NCBI RefSeq assembly: GCF_021513195.1
Contig: NZ_CP090974.1
Location: 3,484,001 to 3,548,000 of the forward strand
Direction of reading: 5' to 3'
Length of the DNA stretch: 64,000 nucleotides
Source of the DNA: Shewanella sp. OMA3-2
GTDB lineage: Bacteria; Pseudomonadota; Gammaproteobacteria; Enterobacterales; Shewanellaceae
Positions within the stretch are counted from its first letter, which is position 1. Each line of letters starts with the position of its first letter. Both the position numbers and the translations under genes were made by a program. Below are positions 26,957 to 41,820 of this stretch, piece by piece. The notes under the pieces are model-generated. The model ran no database searches, was not told where the DNA came from, and was given only the letters and a program-made list of their open reading frames with translations.

Positions 26957-27757
26957 TTAGCTAAAAATCAATTTCAACCCGACTACAAACAACAGGCCTG
27001 CAAAGGCCTTTTTTAATATTGGTGTAGGTAAAGTACTCGCAGCTTTGACGCCCAAAGGAGCAAAAACCATTGAACTAATAATAATACCGAGTAGTGCTGG
27101 TAGGTATATATAACCTAAGGTGCCAGAGGGTAAATCTGATGCATTAAAGCCTGCAATGACGTAGCCCGTCGTGCCAGCAATAGCGATTAAAAACCCCGTT
27201 GCCGAAGAGAAACCTACTGCTTGCTTCATTTGCAAACCGCAAAGAGTTAGAAATGGCACTAATAATACCCCACCACCAATTCCCATCATGCCAGCGACTA
27301 ATGCGATTAAAATAGACACAACAAACAATACCCATAAAGGGGGTAGCTTACCTTCGCCTTTTGACTTAAAAGGGAATGCCATTTGAATAGCCATCAAGAC
27401 GACAAACACCGCAAAAGCTTGCTGCAGTTGATCCGATGGAATCATCTCTGACACAAATCCTGCAGACAATGCACCTAAAACAATACCAGGGAATATGGGC
27501 TTAAATAACGACCAAGGAATATTACCCCGTTTATGATGAGCGATTGCTGAAGATAAAGAGGTTAAAATGATTGTGCTTAATGAGGTTGCTATGGCGACAT
27601 GGGTTAATTGAGAAGAGTGAATGCCTACCCATGGCAGAATATATAACAATGCAGGTACAATAATCAGCCCACCGCCAATGCCTAATAACCCAGCCAAAAA
27701 ACCAACTATTGCCCCTAATCCAAGGCAGATAGAAAAAACAAGTAACAAATTGTCCAA
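26957..27757 (-). CDS. TauE/SafE-family (DUF81) anion exporter-like protein
   Basis: A 266-residue integral membrane protein of the TauE/SafE family. Members export sulfite, sulfoacetate or related organosulfur anions; the substrate here is unknown. About eight membrane segments and the internal repeat GFLAGLLGIGGGLIIVPAL and VAGMMGIGGGVLLVPFL, one per half, are the family signature. It lies 29 bases after ptsP and is probably cotranscribed with rppH and ptsP. Confidence 0.88.
   Translation of the reverse strand: MDNLLLVFSICLGLGAIVGFLAGLLGIGGGLIIVPALLYILPWVGIHSSQLTHVAIATSLSTIILTSLSSAIAHHKRGNIPWSLFKPIFPGIVLGALSAGFVSEMIPSDQLQQAFAVFVVLMAIQMAFPFKSKGEGKLPPLWVLFVVSILIALVAGMMGIGGGVLLVPFLTLCGLQMKQAVGFSSATGFLIAIAGTTGYVIAGFNASDLPSGTLGYIYLPALLGIIISSMVFAPLGVKAASTLPTPILKKAFAGLLFVVGLKLIFS
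26994..27014 (+). terminator. Possible thyA terminator inside the convergent gene
   Basis: AGGCC / GGCCT with a 6-base loop is followed by six T on the plus strand, 50 bases after thyA. It lies within the 3' end of the convergent TauE-family gene. The 5-bp stem is short. Confidence 0.45.
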
Positions 27758-27786
27758 GATATTCCCTTAACATTGATAAATATAAA

Positions 27787-30021
27787 CTAATGTAAAATAT
27801 CTTCTAATTGATGCTGTTGAGTAAACTCAAACAGCACTTGCTTGACTTGGGTAGCATTAGAAACAGATAAGCAAGTTGCCAGAACTTGGCTTAACTGAGA
27901 ATGCGATACACGTCTAAGAAGATAATTAATCCGCGCTAAACTCGCTTGGTTCATACTGAGTTTGGTGTATCCCATAGCCACTAACAAGAGTGCACCATAG
28001 GGTTCCCCCGCAAGCTCACCGCAAACACTAACATCTAACTCATATTGTTGGCATTCATCCAAAGCCCGTTTTAGCGCCCTTAAAATACTGGGATGATAAC
28101 TATCAAATAATGAACTGACATTGGGATTATTACGATCAACAGCCAACAAGTATTGCGTTAAATCATTACTACCAACAGACACAAAATCAACCCGCTTAGC
28201 GACATCATCTAACTGATATAGTAGTGCAGGCACCTCAAGCATTACACCAATTTTGGGTCGAGTCAGCATATTATTTAATTCAACATTCAACTCATTATAA
28301 GCCTGATCAAGATATTCAATAGTTTGATCTATTTCATCTAAATTGCTGACCATAGGTAATAGGATTTGTAACTGTTTCCCCTCGCCTCCCGCTTGTAACA
28401 TCGCCCTTAATTGCATTAAAAACAACTCTGGATGATCAAGCGACAATCTAATGCCGCGCCAGCCTAGAAAAGGGTTATCTTCTTTAATGGGGAAATACGG
28501 TAAAGGCTTATCCCCGCCGACATCAAGAGTTCGCATAACAACAGGGCGATCCCCCACTGCATTTAATACACTTTGATAAACTTTGATTTGCTCCGCTTCA
28601 CTGGGGAAACGTTGATGCAGCATAAAGGGGATTTCGGTGCGATATAAACCAATACCATCGGCTCCGTCAGCAATATCTGACTCCACACCACTTAATAAGC
28701 CTGCATTCAAATATAAATGAATACGTTTACCATCTAGCGTTTGTGCTGGCAGGGAAAGTTCAGCTAAAAAACGTTTTTGTTTTTCTGCATCAACCCTAAT
28801 AAGTACTTGATATTCAGCAACAACAGTAGGTGATGGCGACACTAGTAATTGACCACGATTGGCATTTAATACCAATAGTTTATTATCAATATTACTCTCT
28901 AAAACCTGCTCAACACCAATCAGTGCAGGGACACCTAAAGCTCTAGCAAGAATAGCCGCATGGGCATTGACACCGCCCAGTTGAGTTACAATACCCGCTA
29001 ATTTATGCCGTGGAAATTCGGCCAACATAGTCGCATCGACTTCTTTAGCAACCAAAATCACTGGGGTTTCAGGTTCAAACTCCAATTTATCTGGCTCAAT
29101 TAATTGACGCAGTACCTTTTGACCCAGTTCGCGTATATCACTTGCTCGTTCTTTAAGATAAGGATCATCCATCGCTAAAAATTGATCAATGTAGCGCAGA
29201 GATACTCGGCTAACGGCAGATTCAGCTCGCCAACCCGCTGCGACTTCACGCACATATTCACCACCCAAACTGCTGTCATCAAGCAGCAGTTTAAAAGCGG
29301 AAAAAATAGAGGCTACATCTTCTGCCTTATCACGCTCGAATCGCTGTGAAATAGCAGCCAACATGTCTTTACTGCGATTAATAGCCAACTTAACCCGAAT
29401 GGTTTCATGTTCTATACTTTCACATGCTAAATCAGCTTGCTCTAAGGAGATCACACCTCCAAGTACCAACCCCTTAGCGATCGCAATGCCACTTGATGCA
29501 GTGATGCCACTAAAGACCACTTGATCCTGTACATTAGTCATGGCCGCTTTATTTTTTAAACTGCGGATCACCACGGCTAATTGCGCTGCTAATGTCATTA
29601 AAAATGCTTCTTCACCCTCACTAAATTGACGAGGGTTAGGCTGCTGAACCACAATGACGCCTACCACCATTTTTTGATAAATGATCGGCACAGCAAGAAA
29701 AGCGCGATATTCTTCTTCTTCGACTTCAGGGAATAATTTAAAACGTGGGTGAATTCTTGCATCAGCTAAATTGACAGCTTCTTCACGTTCAGCAGCTAAG
29801 CCGACTAACCCTTCGGTCAATGGCATTCGAACATGGCCAACTGCAGATTGATGTAGCCCCTCTGTAGCAGAAAGAACTAACTGCTGTTGCTCAAGAAGAT
29901 AAACAGAACAACACTGGGTTGCCATAGCATGCTTAGTTTGCACAACCAATAGCGATAACGCCGCTGATAACGTGTTAGCAGCGGCAACGGCCTGTGTAAT
30001 ATCCCTAAGTGTATTTAACAC
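27787..30021 (-). CDS. ptsP: PEP-protein phosphotransferase PtsP (enzyme I-Ntr)
   Basis: PtsP transfers phosphate from phosphoenolpyruvate to NPr in the nitrogen-related phosphotransferase system, which regulates rather than transports. The protein has 744 residues. A GAF domain (about 1-150) that senses nitrogen status in E. coli is followed by the enzyme I domains. The phosphorylated histidine is His354 in GGVNAHAAIL. The PEP-binding region includes GADGIGLYRTEIPF, RTLDVGGDKPLPYFP and FVSVGSNDLTQYLLAVDR. It is preceded by rppH with a 27-base gap. Confidence 0.96.
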   Translation of the reverse strand: MLNTLRDITQAVAAANTLSAALSLLVVQTKHAMATQCCSVYLLEQQQLVLSATEGLHQSAVGHVRMPLTEGLVGLAAEREEAVNLADARIHPRFKLFPEVEEEEYRAFLAVPIIYQKMVVGVIVVQQPNPRQFSEGEEAFLMTLAAQLAVVIRSLKNKAAMTNVQDQVVFSGITASSGIAIAKGLVLGGVISLEQADLACESIEHETIRVKLAINRSKDMLAAISQRFERDKAEDVASIFSAFKLLLDDSSLGGEYVREVAAGWRAESAVSRVSLRYIDQFLAMDDPYLKERASDIRELGQKVLRQLIEPDKLEFEPETPVILVAKEVDATMLAEFPRHKLAGIVTQLGGVNAHAAILARALGVPALIGVEQVLESNIDNKLLVLNANRGQLLVSPSPTVVAEYQVLIRVDAEKQKRFLAELSLPAQTLDGKRIHLYLNAGLLSGVESDIADGADGIGLYRTEIPFMLHQRFPSEAEQIKVYQSVLNAVGDRPVVMRTLDVGGDKPLPYFPIKEDNPFLGWRGIRLSLDHPELFLMQLRAMLQAGGEGKQLQILLPMVSNLDEIDQTIEYLDQAYNELNVELNNMLTRPKIGVMLEVPALLYQLDDVAKRVDFVSVGSNDLTQYLLAVDRNNPNVSSLFDSYHPSILRALKRALDECQQYELDVSVCGELAGEPYGALLLVAMGYTKLSMNQASLARINYLLRRVSHSQLSQVLATCLSVSNATQVKQVLFEFTQQHQLEDILH

Positions 30022-30048
30022 TGTCTTGTAATCCTTTAATAATAATCC

Positions 30049-30573
30049 TTAATTTCGGTTGCGGCCTCTTCGCCTATTGTGATTAATCTCTCTGGTTTGC
30101 AAAGCTAACGTGATTATTGCAAATTCCTTCATCACTTTTCGGTAAACGTCCCGTTTAAATGACACCACTTGCCTAACAGGATACCAATAACTGACCCAGC
30201 GCCAATCATCAAACTCAGGATGGCCCGATGAATTCAAGTTAATGGTGTTGTCATGACCTTTTAATTGTAGCAAAAACCATTTCTGCTTTTGTCCGATACA
30301 CACGGGTTTGCTGTCTTGTCGAATTAATCGCTTTGGTAAACGATAACGTAACCAAGAGCGAGAAGTAGTCAGAATTTGGACATGTTCAGGTAATAAACCG
30401 ACTTCTTCATATAATTCACGATACATGGCTTGTTCGGCTGTTTCGCCTTCATCAAGCCCACCCTGTGGAAATTGCCAAGAATGCTGACCAAATCGTCGCG
30501 CCCACATAACTTGACCAAACTGATTACAGATAATGATGCCCACATTTGCGCGAAAGCCGTCGCTATCAATCAC
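30049..30573 (-). CDS. rppH: RNA pyrophosphohydrolase RppH
   Basis: RppH removes pyrophosphate from the 5' end of mRNA and so triggers RNase E decay. The 174-residue protein starts [15 protein letters not shown]. The Nudix box spans residues 38-60, from GGLDEGE to RELYEEVGL, with all catalytic glutamates present. The C-terminal part [16 protein letters not shown] is typical of the enterobacterial-type enzyme. It heads a leftward group with ptsP and the TauE-family gene, a conserved arrangement. Confidence 0.96.
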   Translation of the reverse strand: MIDSDGFRANVGIIICNQFGQVMWARRFGQHSWQFPQGGLDEGETAEQAMYRELYEEVGLLPEHVQILTTSRSWLRYRLPKRLIRQDSKPVCIGQKQKWFLLQLKGHDNTINLNSSGHPEFDDWRWVSYWYPVRQVVSFKRDVYRKVMKEFAIITLALQTREINHNRRRGRNRN

Positions 30574-30718
30574 ATGGACTCCAATTTTACAAAAATTTTC
30601 ATTAATGTGATTGTTTCACAAAGCTTGCTTATCAGCAAACCCCTATTTGGGGCATTTTATGGGATAATTATGATTTTTACTCACTCTTATCAACAATTAA
30701 TCACATCCTGCATGCTCG

Positions 30719-30741
30719 TTATCCACAAAATCTGTGGATAT
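30719..30741. promoter_or_regulatory. Inverted pair of DnaA boxes
   Basis: TTATCCACA (30719-30727), a perfect DnaA box, is followed after 5 bases by TGTGGATAT (30733-30741), which is ATATCCACA on the other strand, one mismatch from consensus. The pair can also fold as a 7-bp hairpin. Confidence 0.6.
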
Positions 30742-30948
30742 GTCTGTTTGAAACTCCCGTGAACTTAATAATTTGATTAAAAAACCACTCATTACAAAGT
30801 GTTTAAGAAATTAGCCGCAATCAATTTAACCAATAAAAAACAACATCTTAATAAACAAAAAATATCAAACCACCCTAGATCAACAAAGGTTGGCCATTTT
30901 TTAACCACCCATAAAGTTATCCCACAACATCTGAGTAGCAACTAAAAC

Positions 30949-30957
30949 TTATTCACA
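30949..30957 (+). promoter_or_regulatory. DnaA-box-like site
   Basis: TTATTCACA differs by one base from TTATCCACA and matches the degenerate consensus TTATNCACA. Confidence 0.45.
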
Positions 30958-31067
30958 AATAACAACTGAAATTTTAAAGTAAAATGCTTTTTTTGCTTAT
31001 AAAAGTGATTGACTCACGCTTTTAGTTCGGTTAAAGCCCCCTACTTTGATATGTTATGCAACAAAAC

Positions 31068-31076
31068 TGTGGATAA
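31068..31076 (-). promoter_or_regulatory. Perfect DnaA box
   Basis: TGTGGATAA on the plus strand is TTATCCACA on the minus strand. It lies 320 bases before mutH, in an AT-rich setting. Confidence 0.6.
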
Positions 31077-31396
31077 CTATGTGGGAAAGGCTAGGGATAA
31101 AAGCGTGTAACTTTTTTTAAGTCGATTTATTCTTTAAATGAAAATACGTTAAATTGCTTTATTTCATCAACTTAAATGGCTCTTTGACGAATAAATAACT
31201 TCACCAAAATTAAATGAGCATTATTTGACCACCCCATTATAACTCGCCTAAAACCTGCGATAACCTCGTTATAATCAAAAGAGTTTTATCATCAAACCGT
31301 TTAAGGATATTTTTCAATTGTTTATTACAAACGGTTGCACTAGAGACCAATATTGATAATCTACTGCTATAACTCAATATCATCAGCTTATATGTT

Positions 31397-32065
31397 ATGC
31401 CGAAACCATCACCACAAAGTTTGACAGAACTTATGCAACGAGCCCATGACATGGCTGGCGTGTCGTTAGCTGACATTGCATTTGAAAATGGTATCAATGT
31501 GCCTCAAGACTTAAAACGGGATAAAGGTTGGGTAGGACAACTGATAGAAATGGAACTTGGTGCTATAGCCGGTTCAAGACCTGAACCCGACTTCATCCAT
31601 TTAGGAATAGAATTAAAAACTATCCCGATTGATCAAAAAGGTAAACCGCTCGAAACCACCTATGTCACAGTTGCGCCGCTGACTGATATTCATGGCCTGA
31701 CTTGGGAGCAAAGTGTGGTGTTTCATAAGCTTCAATCTGTCCTTTGGGTGCCCATCGAAGGTGAACGTCATATTCCGGTTGGACAAAGGCGAGTCGGTAC
31801 TCCGCTGCTTTGGTCACCATCAACAGCAGAAATGGCTCTACTAAAACAGGATTGGGAAGAAATCATGGAAAAGATTGCTTTGGGGAAAGTCGATAACATT
31901 ACCGCTCGTCATGGTGAAGTGTTGCAATTACGACCTAAAGCCGCAAACAGTCATACATTAACCGAAAGCATTGGTCCTGATGGGACGATTCAATTATCTA
32001 ATCCACGAGGATTTTATTTGAAAATCCCCTTTACCCAGCAGATCCTTAGGAATGCATTTCTGTAA
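31397..32065 (+). CDS. mutH: DNA mismatch repair endonuclease MutH
   Basis: MutH nicks the unmethylated strand at hemimethylated GATC sites when activated by MutL. The protein has 222 residues. The catalytic triad is Asp65, Glu72 and Lys74 in [11 protein letters not shown], with [10 protein letters not shown] further on, all as in the family. Its presence implies Dam methylation in this organism. The start ATG has only a poor Shine-Dalgarno sequence. It stands alone after a long gap containing DnaA boxes. Confidence 0.97.
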   Translation: MPKPSPQSLTELMQRAHDMAGVSLADIAFENGINVPQDLKRDKGWVGQLIEMELGAIAGSRPEPDFIHLGIELKTIPIDQKGKPLETTYVTVAPLTDIHGLTWEQSVVFHKLQSVLWVPIEGERHIPVGQRRVGTPLLWSPSTAEMALLKQDWEEIMEKIALGKVDNITARHGEVLQLRPKAANSHTLTESIGPDGTIQLSNPRGFYLKIPFTQQILRNAFL

Positions 32066-32226
32066 GATGTGTTTATTAATTTAAGCAAAGATCAACAGGC
32101 CCTAAACTAAAATAACTTTTTCTGAACTTCTATTGATCTAAATCACAAATACCACTAACACAAGTAGGGTTTTTTGGTTAAACTGCCGCCTTATTTTCTA
32201 CTCATTTGCGGATCTAATTTTTACTC

Positions 32227-33306
32227 TTGAAAGCTAAAAAGCAACTCAAAAAACTCGTATTTGCCATTTTAGCTTGGTGCTTTGCCATGGCTGCATTTGT
32301 GTTTTTCCGATATGCACAAACCCCTGAATTACCACAATGGGCTGTGGGTAATGGTGATCTAGCCACTTTGGCCATCTTTATGGGCTGCGTATTTGGTTGC
32401 TTACATTGGATGTCAAATTTGATCGCTGACTTTAGTGCAATTAGTCGGTTGCCTTATATTTTTTCGGTCATGTTTAAAGGGTTGTTCTTACTATTAGGGG
32501 CAACCACTATTGCTTATTTAACCCAGTACTTAAACATGTGGGCAATTGAAAACCATATGATCACTTTAAGGCAAATGCTAACCGCTCACGTGCTTTATAG
32601 TCCCTCTTTTCAGGCTTTAGTTATTTACTTAGTTGTCGTTAGAGTCGGCTTAGCCTTTATTGAGCAAATGGCTTTATTAGTTGGCCCTAGAGTATTATTA
32701 AATATTGGCCTTGGTAAATACCATAAACCTCGCTATGAGCAACGGCTATTTTTATTTTTAGACATGGCGTCATCCACCTCTCATGCTGAGTCGCTCGGTG
32801 ATTATCGATTTTCACGTTTGATCCAAGATAGCTTTAGTTTACTGGCTGATACCGTGATAAAAAATGATGCTGAAATCTATCGTTATATGGGAGATGCGGT
32901 GCTCATTTATTGGCCACTTGAAGAAGGGATAAAAGAAGATCGTTGTTTAAACATTTACTTTGAGTTTTGTACTGAACTTCAATGGCAAAGACAATATTTT
33001 GAAAAACAATATGGCTTCGTGCCTAAATTCAAAGCTGCCGCCCATTGTGGCCAAGTCGTTGCTGCGGTTGTAGGCGTACATAAACAAGAAATTAGTTTCT
33101 TTAGCGATGTACTAAACACACTAGCTAGACTACAAGATCAATGTAACCCACTAGGCCAAAGAATGCTGTTGTCAGGCGATGTCGCCCATCGCCTTGAACA
33201 ACAGGACAGTCTTTACCAGCTTAAAGATTTAGGTTTAGTACAACTCAAAGGCAAGCAACACCCTATTGAAGTCTATGCTGTCAGCACCAAACAAAAATCT
33301 GCCTGA
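32227..33306 (+). CDS. cyaB: Membrane-bound class III adenylate cyclase
   Basis: This 359-residue protein makes cyclic AMP. About five membrane segments fill the first 165 residues. The C-terminal class III catalytic domain carries both metal-binding aspartates: Asp179 in FLFLDMASST and Asp223 in YRYMGDAVLI. It also has the FKAAAHCGQVVAAVVG strand and an Asn/Arg pair in VLNTLARLQ. The start codon is TTG; no ATG lies near. By position between mutH and oxyR it corresponds to the gene called cyaB in S. oneidensis, where cyclic AMP and CRP control anaerobic respiration. The signal it senses is unknown. Confidence 0.88.
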   Translation: MKAKKQLKKLVFAILAWCFAMAAFVFFRYAQTPELPQWAVGNGDLATLAIFMGCVFGCLHWMSNLIADFSAISRLPYIFSVMFKGLFLLLGATTIAYLTQYLNMWAIENHMITLRQMLTAHVLYSPSFQALVIYLVVVRVGLAFIEQMALLVGPRVLLNIGLGKYHKPRYEQRLFLFLDMASSTSHAESLGDYRFSRLIQDSFSLLADTVIKNDAEIYRYMGDAVLIYWPLEEGIKEDRCLNIYFEFCTELQWQRQYFEKQYGFVPKFKAAAHCGQVVAAVVGVHKQEISFFSDVLNTLARLQDQCNPLGQRMLLSGDVAHRLEQQDSLYQLKDLGLVQLKGKQHPIEVYAVSTKQKSA

Positions 33307-33382
33307 CTTTAAACAGTGCACAAGGTCCTTGTTAATATTGCATAGCGATCAGGTTTTCTCATCACAGGGTTAAATAACAATA

Positions 33383-34303
33383 TTAGGGCTTAATCATAGC
33401 TTGAGGCATTAATTTTTGCTGCATTGCCAAGCCTAAAGTCCTAAAGGTGCTAATCCGGCTAGTTGTTTGACGCCATACTAAGCCAATCTCACGGTATGGC
33501 GCCTCACCTGGCGGATCAATCACTTTAAGTTCTGTGTCGTTTAAGATCCCCGCATCAATTGCCATCTGTGGTAAAAAGGTTGTCCCTAATTTACTGTCCA
33601 CCATTTGCACTAAGGTGTGCAGACTCGTTGCTGCGAAAGGATTTATTTTTGCGCTATTACTCAGCTGACATGCGGTAATAGCATGGCCAGTAATACAGTG
33701 TTCAGCCTGTAAGAGAAAGATACTTTCATCTGGCATTGATTGGTAATCAATCGGCTGTATGACATCATGGGATAAATCTCGGTGCATTACCATTTTAAAA
33801 AGGTCAATACCCACTTTCATACTATGAAACCCACTAGTATCGACAGGTAATGCCAGAATCAATAAATCTAGCTCCCCCTTAGCTAAAGCATCGAGTAAAC
33901 GTTCCGTAGTATCTTCTTTTAATAATAACGATAACAATGGGTAGTCTTTTTGACATAGTTTGACCACTCGACTAAGCAAAAATGGCGCAATAGTAGGAAT
34001 ACAGCCTAAGCGTATTTCCCCTGTCATAGGTGCACCTTGGTTTTTCACCAATTCAACTAAGTCATCTACATCGGTCAAAATATTGCGAGCTCGCTCAACA
34101 ACTTCTTCACCGATTGCAGTGAACATGAATGATTTATGATCTCGTTCAATCAATTGATAACCAAGCTGCTCTTCTAAATTCTGAATACCACTGGACAAGG
34201 TCGATTGGCTAACAAAACACAATTTGGCTGCACGGTTAAAATTTTGCTCTTGATGTAAGTTAGTCAGGTAATACAGATTTTTTAGACTGGGAAGACTTTT
34301 CAT
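33383..34303 (-). CDS. oxyR: Hydrogen-peroxide-sensing regulator OxyR
   Basis: OxyR is a LysR-type regulator of catalase and other peroxide-defence genes. The 306-residue protein has an N-terminal helix-turn-helix (NFNRAAKLCFVSQSTLSSGI). The redox cysteines are Cys203 and Cys212 in EHCITGHAITAC, 9 residues apart as in E. coli (199 and 208). The ATG at 34303 starts at the family position (MKSLPSLKNLYYLTNL); the frame is open for 29 codons further upstream, but that part is not family-like. It lies beside hptA, as I recall for S. oneidensis, where OxyR both activates and represses. Confidence 0.92.
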   Translation of the reverse strand: MKSLPSLKNLYYLTNLHQEQNFNRAAKLCFVSQSTLSSGIQNLEEQLGYQLIERDHKSFMFTAIGEEVVERARNILTDVDDLVELVKNQGAPMTGEIRLGCIPTIAPFLLSRVVKLCQKDYPLLSLLLKEDTTERLLDALAKGELDLLILALPVDTSGFHSMKVGIDLFKMVMHRDLSHDVIQPIDYQSMPDESIFLLQAEHCITGHAITACQLSNSAKINPFAATSLHTLVQMVDSKLGTTFLPQMAIDAGILNDTELKVIDPPGEAPYREIGLVWRQTTSRISTFRTLGLAMQQKLMPQAMIKP

Positions 34304-34404
34304 ATAATCGATTATATCAAGGGATAGTAATTTGAATAATGAATTAACCGAGGTAGAAAAACAAGATGTACATGGTGAACAAACACACAAAACTAAAAAA
34401 GTAG

Positions 34405-34434
34405 AAAAAAATACCCCTATGCATAAGGGGTATT
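34405..34434 (-). terminator. Terminator after hptA
   Basis: On the minus strand AATACCCCT and AGGGGTATT pair around a 7-base loop and are followed by seven T. It lies 38 bases after hptA and separates it from oxyR. Confidence 0.88.
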
Positions 34435-34471
34435 GATATTAGAGTATCTCACTAAATAAGCTGAAATTCGC

Positions 34472-34837
34472 TTAAGCTTTAGCTTGTAAAAATAACTTAA
34501 GTTGCTGTAAATCGCTTTCAGCATGCGCAACTATTTCAGCTAACCATGTTTTATGCTCATCTGCCCACTTAGCTTCTTCGCCATGTTGTAGTAGTTGGGC
34601 AAACTGTTGAATACGCTTTAAACCAACGGAGCCTGCAGCACCTTTAAACTTATGTGCTTCAGAACATAAGGCCTCTTTATCAGCGGCATCGTTAGCTTTA
34701 ATCAAACAACCAAGATACTCAGGCATTAACTGTTCGAACAACACAACACTTTTCAATAATGTGCCTGCACCGATTGCACTGATATATTGCTCAAGCGTGT
34801 TCAAATCCAAAATAGCATCTAACGTTGTTACGGACAT
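34472..34837 (-). CDS. hptA: Histidine phosphotransfer protein HptA (Arc system)
   Basis: A 121-residue single-domain Hpt protein. The phosphorylated histidine is His62 in EAHKFKGAAGSVGL. In Shewanella the ArcB-type kinase lacks its own Hpt domain, and the separate protein HptA relays phosphate to ArcA to control aerobic and anaerobic respiration. The identification rests on the Hpt motif, the length and the position beside oxyR. No kinase or receiver gene lies in the window. It appears to be transcribed alone, with its own terminator. Confidence 0.9.
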   Translation of the reverse strand: MSVTTLDAILDLNTLEQYISAIGAGTLLKSVVLFEQLMPEYLGCLIKANDAADKEALCSEAHKFKGAAGSVGLKRIQQFAQLLQHGEEAKWADEHKTWLAEIVAHAESDLQQLKLFLQAKA

Positions 34838-35199
34838 TTAGGGCACCTCTAATTAGTTTAAAATTCTAAGTCTAAGCCTATAAAATTAGCTTTATAATAC
34901 CCCGTCCTTGTCCCTATGCAAGCTTTGCTAGATGTAAGCCCCTTAAACCATCTGCTAGCAACATTTTGATAACAAATAAATAAACAACCTTATCCCATGC
35001 TTAAAAAAACATCTTAACAATTCGCACAACAATCCTGCTTTAAGATGATAAAAATAGCACTACACAATGACGCTAGGCTGACATAATCGACTATTGAAAG
35101 AGTTTACCCCTTCCATTACGGCTACATTTTACAGTCCGCTACACTGATTAATTAAATATATTAACTCAACCTATAAATGACATCGCACTAAATGTCTAA

Positions 35200-35227
35200 T
35201 TAAGCTATTTTATAAAAAATAGCTTAA
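35200..35227. repeat. Perfect 12-bp AT-rich hairpin
   Basis: TTAAGCTATTTT and AAAATAGCTTAA flank the 4-base loop ATAA. It may be a terminator of an unrecognised short transcript. It has T-runs within both arms but no external T-tract. Confidence 0.5.
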
Positions 35228-35529
35228 GGTATTGAAGTAAATCAAACAGCCATTTTAGACTTGAATCAAAGAAATCTAACTCAACCACTGACAACATTGA
35301 GGTAAACCAGCTTTTTGGTAAATGTTTTAAACAAAACCCTACATTTAAAATTACCAAAAGTGAATATTTAGTCATAACAGCGCTAAGCACCCCTCCCAAC
35401 TGTATTTGAAATAAAATTCACTATTTTTATTTCAAAAACAATTCAAGGCCATTGTTACCAAAAAGTTACCAAACCAAAGGTAAAATTCTAAAATTCTTTT
35501 TATTCATAAGGTTATACGAATAATACTGC

Positions 35530-35547
35530 AGTTTACGTTAACGTAAA
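35530..35547. promoter_or_regulatory. 18-bp palindrome upstream of gltBD, LiuR-like operator candidate
   Basis: GTTTACGTTAACGTAAAC is a perfect palindrome, 172 bases before gltB and about 60 bases before the proposed -35 box. From memory it resembles the operator predicted for LiuR, a MerR-family repressor of branched-chain amino acid breakdown in gammaproteobacteria (core TTTACGTNNACGTAAA). Placement upstream of the promoter would fit activation, or repression of an earlier start. Confidence 0.55.
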
Positions 35548-35606
35548 CCTGATGCAATGTTACAGTTATTCAGTAATAAAATTTCACAAACATGCAATAA
35601 TTACGT

Positions 35607-35634
35607 TTGACCTTTGTACAAACTCAGTTTAATT
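35607..35634 (+). promoter_or_regulatory. Possible gltB promoter
   Basis: TTGACC (35607-35612) and TTAATT (35629-35634) are 16 bases apart, 84 bases before the gltB start. The -10 box is only moderate. Confidence 0.35.
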
Positions 35635-35718
35635 TGAGAGGTTCGGGTGCATATCTATGGAATATCTTCACATTTACCCCGAGTCGTATCTAGTTAGAGG
35701 TTTTAGGGGGTTTTTTGT

Positions 35719-41579
<5,861 letters not shown>

Positions 41580-41603
41580 ACAAAAGAGTTCGCTTGTGAA
41601 TTT

Positions 41604-41628
41604 GCACACCCTCGGGTGTGCTTTTTTT
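41604..41628 (+). terminator. Terminator of gltBD
   Basis: GCACACC / GGTGTGC with loop CTCG followed by seven T, 25 bases after gltD. A textbook rho-independent terminator. Confidence 0.95.
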
Positions 41629-41820
41629 ATCTACTGATAGTAGATAACCTTGGTAATGAGGATAATAAAATATCGACAAGTCCTGTTACAAACTCACATA
41701 CTGATTAGCGACTTATTAATAACAACCTTGTTTGAACATAGCGTATGATAAATTACCGTTTTTTGAATCTTTTATAACAACAAATTTATTCCCAATATAA
41801 CAATAAAGGAGCCACGCACG

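Larger units (their letters stand above)
30574..31396. other. 823-base intergenic region with DnaA boxes
   Basis: This AT-rich region between the divergent rppH and mutH genes holds no convincing gene. A frame at 30430-30762 is antisense to rppH at its start and unlike a protein. The region contains a close inverted pair of DnaA-type boxes (30719-30741), a one-mismatch box (30949-30957) and another perfect box (31068-31076). Several related TTATCC-like words lie between them. mutH and rppH promoters must lie here too. Confidence 0.6.
34838..35718. other. 881-base region before gltB, no gene called
   Basis: AT-rich intergenic region between divergent hptA and gltB. It contains a perfect 12-bp hairpin (35200-35227), a perfect 18-bp palindrome (35530-35547) and a promoter-like pair (35607-35634). 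A 56-codon minus-strand frame (35205-35375) ends inside the hairpin; it is not called because the spacing to its Shine-Dalgarno-like sequence is too large. Confidence 0.5.

Noticed and set aside
30430..30762. 110-codon plus-strand frame across the rppH start
   Set aside because: Antisense to rppH at its beginning and extends through the DnaA-box region without protein-like features.
30574..31396. Chromosomal replication origin suggested by DnaA boxes
   Set aside because: Only about four boxes, no clear 13-mer unwinding array and none of the usual origin neighbours (mnmG, gidB, dnaA). A regulatory or titration site is more likely.
35205..35375. 56-codon minus-strand frame before gltB (starts MTKYSLLVILNVG)
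   Set aside because: The purine-rich sequence GGGAGGGG is too far from the ATG, the frame ends inside an AT hairpin and the composition is that of the surrounding DNA. A small hydrophobic peptide remains a remote possibility.
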